Shown here piece after piece: positions 59,580 through 64,000 of a stretch of 64,000 nucleotides of DNA. Location: assembly GCF_002078605.1 (NCBI RefSeq), contig NZ_MSJR01000001.1:434001-498000 (forward strand), given 5' to 3'. Made by a program: the position numbers and the translations under genes. Source of the stretch: Salegentibacter sediminis. Its GTDB lineage: Bacteria; Bacteroidota; Bacteroidia; Flavobacteriales; Flavobacteriaceae. How positions within the stretch are numbered: position 1 is the stretch's first letter; the number at the start of each line of letters is the position of its first letter. The notes beneath the pieces are model-generated. The model was not told the origin of the DNA. It saw only the letters and a program-made list of their open reading frames with translations, and did not search any database.

Positions 59580-60989
59580 ATGCGATGCTGGCCCCTCATC
59601 ACATTCTTGTTTTGTTTTTCAGTGCTATCGGCACAAAATAAACCCCTGCTGTATAATGTTGATGATCTTCCACAAAGTTTGTTGCTAAATCCAGGAGCTC
59701 AAATAGATTTCATAGGGCACGTAGGTCTGCCGTTTTTCTCACAAATACACCTTTCAGCGGGGACCAGTGGAGTTAGCCTGCACGATATTTTCAAAAATGA
59801 TGGCACTAATATTAATACCCGAATAAGGGCGGCGATGCATAGCATGACTTCCTACGACCATTTTACCGCTAATGAGCAAGTAGAAATCATTTCCCTGGGC
59901 TGGCAACTGGACAAAAGAAATTATCTCTCAACCGGGATTTATCAGGAACTTGATTTCTTCTCCTATTTTCCAAAAGACCTGGCCATACTCGTAAATGAAG
60001 GAAATGCCAACTACATCAATGATGTCTTTGATTTTTCCCAGGCGGCTTTCACCGGGGAAATCATGACGGTTTACCACCTTGGGCTCAATCACCGTTTCGA
60101 TAAACGGCTCACCGTTGGGGTTAGGGGAAAGCTGTATTCAGGAATATTTAATGCTGAAAGTACCGGAAATACCGGCACTTTTACCACGGTAACCACACCA
60201 CAGGGTCCTAATAAATATAGACATACCGTTGAAAATATGAATGTTCGGGTGAATACATCGGGCTTTGCTTCATTAAATGAAGAAGAAGGGATGACCGTGG
60301 AGGAGGGGACGGCCGAGTTGCTAAAGCGCTCCTTTTTTGGTGGGAATATTGGTGTGGGAATGGATCTTGGCTTAAGCTACCTGGTCAATGAACAGTTCGT
60401 GGCCACGGCTTCTGTACAGGATATAGGGGTGATGTTCCAGCGTGAAGATGTCGAAAATTATCACTACTATGGTTCCTATCAAACCGATGGTTTGGAGCCG
60501 CTTTTCCCTGAATTAGATGAAACCGGACGGGCGATTCCCTATTGGGATGAGTTTGAGGATGAGGTGGACAAAAACCTTATTGATAGAACCTATAACACTC
60601 CCTATGTTACCTGGCGCCCGGCGAAATTTAATCTTGCTATAGAATATGGATTTGGCCAGGCTTTCCTTCCCTGTAATTACTTAACGGTTAATAAGGTTAG
60701 ATATATGAACCAGATTGGGATGAACCTGGCAGGGGTATTGCGCCCCCGCGGCTTTGTATATGCCTTTACAACTTACTGGGATAAAAAACTCACCGAAAAG
60801 CAGCGTTTTAGGATTGCACATACTTTAGATGATTATTCTCTCGCTAATATCGGCCTGATGTATTCTATTACTTTTAATAAATTTAATCTCTATCTTGCAG
60901 CCAATAATTTACTGGGGTTTCGTAACCTGGCAAAGGCCAGGAGTACCTCGGTCCAATTAGGCATGCAAATGGTCTTTAAGGATCTTTAA
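59580..60989 (+). CDS. DUF5723 family outer-membrane protein
   Basis: This 469-residue protein has a signal peptide ('LITFLFCFSVLSAQ') and alternating beta strands of an outer-membrane barrel ('RVNTSGFASLNEEEG', 'GVGMDLGLSYLVNEQFVATA', 'KFNLAIEYGFGQAF'). It matches the Bacteroidota DUF5723 family, which has no known function. It starts 3 bases after the lipoprotein gene and ends 11 bases before a secreted protein, so the three are one transcription unit. Confidence 0.82.
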   Translation: MRCWPLITFLFCFSVLSAQNKPLLYNVDDLPQSLLLNPGAQIDFIGHVGLPFFSQIHLSAGTSGVSLHDIFKNDGTNINTRIRAAMHSMTSYDHFTANEQVEIISLGWQLDKRNYLSTGIYQELDFFSYFPKDLAILVNEGNANYINDVFDFSQAAFTGEIMTVYHLGLNHRFDKRLTVGVRGKLYSGIFNAESTGNTGTFTTVTTPQGPNKYRHTVENMNVRVNTSGFASLNEEEGMTVEEGTAELLKRSFFGGNIGVGMDLGLSYLVNEQFVATASVQDIGVMFQREDVENYHYYGSYQTDGLEPLFPELDETGRAIPYWDEFEDEVDKNLIDRTYNTPYVTWRPAKFNLAIEYGFGQAFLPCNYLTVNKVRYMNQIGMNLAGVLRPRGFVYAFTTYWDKKLTEKQRFRIAHTLDDYSLANIGLMYSITFNKFNLYLAANNLLGFRNLAKARSTSVQLGMQMVFKDL

Positions 60990-61000
60990 AATAAAATACT

Positions 61001-61849
61001 ATGAAAAAATTACTTTTTTTGCTTCTTATACTTTTGAGTTTTTCAGGTCTGAAAGCTCAAAATCTTAATAATTATAAATACGTAATTATTCCTGAAAGCT
61101 TTGAATTTTCTAAGGAGAAAAACCAGTATCAGCTAAATGCCTTGCTGAAATTTCTTTTTGAAAGAGAAGGATTTGAAACTTTAATGAATAGGGAAAACCG
61201 CCCTGAAGATCTGCAGCGCGATAATTGTCTCGGTCTTAATGCGAATGTTAAGGAAGATTCCGGTCTTTTTACAACCCGAATGAAAATTACCCTCGAGGAT
61301 TGTCAAGGAAAACTAATTTTCACTTCTGAAGAAGGAACGAGCAGGGAAAAAGATTATAAAAAGGCCTGGCATGAAGCTTTGAGAAATGCTTTCGAATCGG
61401 TGGAAGCTTTGAATTATAGTTTCGAAGCAGATGGCCCACCTGCAGCTATTGTTACCGCAGAGCCTCCAAAGGCGGAAAAAGTGGCCAGAGTTGCTGCTGA
61501 AATTCCACAGGGAGAAAAAACTGCCCCTGAAAGACCAGAAGAACCTGTAAGAGTTATTCCCAGCGAACCAACTGTGGGGGAGAATGAGCCCGGAACCCTT
61601 ACCTTCGAAAAAGATGGAACCTATTTTCAACTTGAGAAGAACGAAAATGGTTACGCCCTATATCAAAGAGGCACGAGCGAACCCTTCGCTTTGCTTATTC
61701 GTTCACAGGAAGGCGGTAGTTTTATCTATAATTCGGTAACCAAACAGGGGATTGCCTCATTTTCTGAGAATGGCGATCTTGTGGTAGAACATTTCGATGC
61801 CGGGAAAGGAGTTTCGGTAAAAACAATTTACAGCGCTACAAAAGACTAA
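61001..61849 (+). CDS. Uncharacterised secreted protein
   Basis: This 282-residue protein has a signal peptide ('LLFLLLILLSFSGLKAQ'), an N-terminal alpha/beta domain ('YKYVIIPESFEFSKEKNQ', 'LLKFLFEREGFETLMN'), a Pro/Glu/Ala-rich linker (about residues 150-200: 'EPPKAEKVARVAAEIPQ') and a C-terminal beta-rich domain ('TYFQLEKNENGYALYQRGT'). I do not recognise the family. It is the last gene of the lipoprotein-DUF5723 unit and overlaps the convergent rarA by 4 bases. Confidence 0.75.
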   Translation: MKKLLFLLLILLSFSGLKAQNLNNYKYVIIPESFEFSKEKNQYQLNALLKFLFEREGFETLMNRENRPEDLQRDNCLGLNANVKEDSGLFTTRMKITLEDCQGKLIFTSEEGTSREKDYKKAWHEALRNAFESVEALNYSFEADGPPAAIVTAEPPKAEKVARVAAEIPQGEKTAPERPEEPVRVIPSEPTVGENEPGTLTFEKDGTYFQLEKNENGYALYQRGTSEPFALLIRSQEGGSFIYNSVTKQGIASFSENGDLVVEHFDAGKGVSVKTIYSATKD

Positions 61850-63120
61850 TAATTATATTTCGTTTTCCAGCGTTTCCTTAAAAATTCCCGTTGAGCGTTT
61901 TCCCGTGAGTTGTTCCCCGGGTCGTATAATTGCGTACCCTTTATTTCTTCCGGGAGAAATTCTGTTTCGGTAAAATTGTTTTCGTAATTGTGGGCGTATT
62001 TATAATCCTTTCCGTAGCCAATATCCTTCATCAATTTGGTTGGGGCATTTCTAATGGCTAAGGGGACCGAGAGATTCCCGGTTTTTTTCACCAACGCCTG
62101 TGCCTGATTAATGGCCATATATGCAGCGTTACTTTTTGGTGAGCTTGCCAGATATGTCGCGCATTGGCTAAGGATGATGCGACTCTCTGGGAAGCCGATA
62201 GTGCTTACAGCCTGAAAGGTGTTATTTGCGATTACCAGTGCTGTCGGATTAGCATTCCCAATATCTTCACTGGCAAGGATAAGCAATCTTCTGGCGATGA
62301 ATTTTACATCCTCGCCCCCTTCAATCATTCTGGCAAGCCAGTAAACGGCCCCGTTGGGATCACTTCCTCTTATCGATTTTATGAATGCTGAAACTATATC
62401 ATAATGCTGTTCTCCTGCTTTATCATAAAGAACCGTGTTCTGCTGAACTTTTTCCAGGACCAACTCATTGGTTATTTCGGTACCTTTTTCTGTAGCATTA
62501 GTAAGAATCTCAAATAGATTAAGAAGTTTTCTTGCATCACCACCGCTTAGGCGTATTAAAGCTTCGGTCTCTTTTAATTTAACTTCTCTGGAGGCGATGT
62601 GTTTATCATCTTTCATTGCCCGGTAAAGCAGGGCTGTTAAATCTTCTTCAGAAAAAGCTTTCAGAATATAAACCTGGCAACGGGATAAAAGTGCAGAGAT
62701 CACCTCGAAACTGGGATTTTCAGTAGTAGCTCCTATTAAAGTGACCCATCCTTTTTCCACAGCGCCTAATAGGGAATCCTGTTGAGATTTGCTGAAACGA
62801 TGAATTTCATCTATAAAGAGAATAGGATTTTTTGTGGTGAATAAACCATCGCTTTTTTTGGCTTTTTCAATTACCTCCCGCACATCTTTTACTCCACTGC
62901 TAATTGCGCTAAGCGTATAAAAAGGCCGGTCGGTTTCGTTGGCTATAATGTTGGCCAGGGTAGTTTTTCCCACTCCGGGAGGGCCCCAGAGAATAAGAGA
63001 AGGAATGTTTCCAGACTTTATCTGTTGTCTCAAAGCGCCTTTTGGACCTACCAGATGCTGCTGACTAAGATATTCATCCAGATTTTTTGGGCGTAATCTT
63101 TCTGCTAATGGTTCATTCAT
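61846..63120 (-). CDS. rarA: Replication-associated recombination protein A (RarA/MgsA)
   Basis: This 424-residue AAA+ clamp-loader-like ATPase acts at stalled forks. It has Walker A '[12 protein letters not shown]' (46-57), Walker B '[18 protein letters not shown]', sensor 1 '[13 protein letters not shown]', the '[11 protein letters not shown]' sensor 2 region and the C-terminal MgsA domain ('[20 protein letters not shown]', '[13 protein letters not shown]'). The length is normal. Its -7 box lies 4 bases before the start codon. Confidence 0.96.
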   Translation of the reverse strand: MNEPLAERLRPKNLDEYLSQQHLVGPKGALRQQIKSGNIPSLILWGPPGVGKTTLANIIANETDRPFYTLSAISSGVKDVREVIEKAKKSDGLFTTKNPILFIDEIHRFSKSQQDSLLGAVEKGWVTLIGATTENPSFEVISALLSRCQVYILKAFSEEDLTALLYRAMKDDKHIASREVKLKETEALIRLSGGDARKLLNLFEILTNATEKGTEITNELVLEKVQQNTVLYDKAGEQHYDIVSAFIKSIRGSDPNGAVYWLARMIEGGEDVKFIARRLLILASEDIGNANPTALVIANNTFQAVSTIGFPESRIILSQCATYLASSPKSNAAYMAINQAQALVKKTGNLSVPLAIRNAPTKLMKDIGYGKDYKYAHNYENNFTETEFLPEEIKGTQLYDPGNNSRENAQREFLRKRWKTKYNY

Positions 63121-63124
63121 CTGA

Positions 63125-63132
63125 CAAAATTA
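63125..63132 (-). promoter_or_regulatory. -7 box of rarA, abutting the ATG
   Basis: On the minus strand TAATTTTG matches TAnnTTTG, followed by 4 bases (TCAG) and ATG 63120. This predicts a message with almost no leader. Confidence 0.5.
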
Positions 63133-63206
63133 GTAAATTGGATAACACTTTGTCACTATTAAAGGATATGGTTGATTTTTTGTTGGTAAAAGCTTAAAAA
63201 AGAATT

Positions 63207-63968
63207 GTGAAGCAGGTTGAGCCTTTTGTCTTTTCTACCAGGGTGGTGGGGTATCCCATCCTCTTTGTACTCCTTATTTGGCTTGTATTTTGGTTTGAGG
63301 TAAGGTTCAACGTGAATCTTAATATGTATGGGGTACGTCCCAGAGAAATAACAGGCCTGAGAGGAATTTTGTTTTCACCTTTCATTCACGGGGATATTAA
63401 ACATTTATTTAATAACTCTGTACCGCTTTTAGTGCTATCGATGTCTTTATTTTATTTCTACCGGAGAATTAGTTGGCAGGTTCTTTTAATTGGATTGCTA
63501 ATAACAGGTCTCTTAACCTGGAGTATTGGTAGGCCTTCTAATCATATTGGCGCAAGTGGAGTGATTTATATGCTCGCTGCTTTTCTTTTTTTTAAAGGGG
63601 TTTTTTCAGGATATTTTCGATTGATTGCACTTTCTCTTATTGTGGTTTTTCTTTATGGCGGAATGTTATGGTATGTGGCTCCCATTGAGCCTGGTATTTC
63701 CTGGGAGGGCCATCTATCCGGTTTGATCACCGGTTTTGGCCTGTCGTTGGTATATCGTAAAAATATAGCTAAGAAACCCAGATATGAATGGGAGAAACCT
63801 GAATACAATGAAGAAAACGATAGGTTTATGAAGCATTTTGATGAAAATGGAAACTTCATTGAACATCTTCCCGAAGACGAGGTAGAGGAAATTGAGGACA
63901 AGGAATCGGAAACAGTTCGGTATAAATATTTTTACCGGGAAAACTCTAAGAAAGATCCCAAGGAATAA
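63207..63968 (+). CDS. Rhomboid family intramembrane serine protease
   Basis: This 253-residue protein has six membrane helices and the rhomboid elements 'HGDIKHLFNNSVPLLVLS' (His/Asn of helix 2), catalytic Ser in 'HIGASGVIYML' (about residue 117) and catalytic His in 'WEGHLSGLITGF' (about residue 168). A hydrophilic acidic tail follows ('LPEDEVEEIEDKESE'). The start is GTG 63207; no ATG precedes the first helix. The substrates are unknown. Confidence 0.92.
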   Translation: MKQVEPFVFSTRVVGYPILFVLLIWLVFWFEVRFNVNLNMYGVRPREITGLRGILFSPFIHGDIKHLFNNSVPLLVLSMSLFYFYRRISWQVLLIGLLITGLLTWSIGRPSNHIGASGVIYMLAAFLFFKGVFSGYFRLIALSLIVVFLYGGMLWYVAPIEPGISWEGHLSGLITGFGLSLVYRKNIAKKPRYEWEKPEYNEENDRFMKHFDENGNFIEHLPEDEVEEIEDKESETVRYKYFYRENSKKDPKE

Positions 63969-64000
63969 TACTCAATTCTAACTTCTTTGTCTCACTGCTT

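Overview
The window is about 64 kb of a low-GC (about 40%) Bacteroidota chromosome, most likely a marine Flavobacteriaceae near Gramella/Salegentibacter/Zunongwangia. The evidence is the gene families (PorP/SprF and type IX secretion type-B cargo, a flavobacterial bamA-ompH-ompH cluster, mevalonate-pathway genes, DUF6089, DUF5723), the near absence of Shine-Dalgarno sequences, and many Bacteroidota promoter boxes (TAnnTTTG). The genus is inference. Coding density is very high; no gap exceeds 300 bases, and I saw no tRNA, rRNA, IS element, prophage or CRISPR array.

Layout. 1-4.1 kb: end of a tripartite efflux operon (adaptor, TolC, MacA-like adaptor) followed by tsaB. 4.1-12.4 kb: MscS channel, thioredoxin-like DUF255 protein, PiT phosphate transporter, NifU-type Fe-S protein, an orphan PorP/SprF protein and murI. 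12.4-19.6 kb (minus): CBS protein, nadK, DUF6089, uppS, bamA and two ompH/skp genes, an envelope-biogenesis cluster closed by a strong terminator. 19.6-28.9 kb: pdxJ, a hydrolase, a FadL porin with an SGNH lipoprotein, tig, clpP, clpX and TerC. 28.8-32.6 kb (minus): a YqcI/YcgG (GntA-like) - PaiB - DUF1989 operon, then SemiSWEET, DUF421 and SDR genes. 32.7-39.2 kb: GDPD, a BaiN-like flavoprotein, TspO, mevalonate-pathway genes with a UbiA prenyltransferase, and an RluB-like protein. 39.4-42.7 kb: arginine decarboxylase, agmatinase and a deoxyhypusine-synthase homologue. 42.8-46.3 kb (minus): three membrane or polyprenyl-linked glycosyltransferases. 46.4-54.2 kb (minus): a type IX cluster of a 1697-residue modular surface protein, a PorP/SprF partner and a PorE-like OmpA protein. 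54.4-64 kb: TPR protein, a degenerate truncated Mpl-like Mur ligase, radC, a polysaccharide-deacetylase-like protein, a HAD phosphatase, an uncharacterised envelope trio, rarA and a rhomboid protease.

Most attractive for follow-up: (1) the YcgG/PaiB/DUF1989 operon, which joins a family containing a heme-dependent guanidino N-hydroxylase (GntA) to the family containing carboxyguanidine deiminase (CgdAB), 10 kb from an arginine-to-putrescine operon; (2) the Mpl-like protein, intact as a reading frame but with a destroyed P-loop and no C-terminal domain, beside a deacetylase-like protein also lacking canonical catalytic residues; (3) the alternating two-module repeat of the giant type IX cargo; (4) three genes whose -7 box lies only 4-5 bases before ATG, which predicts leaderless transcripts.
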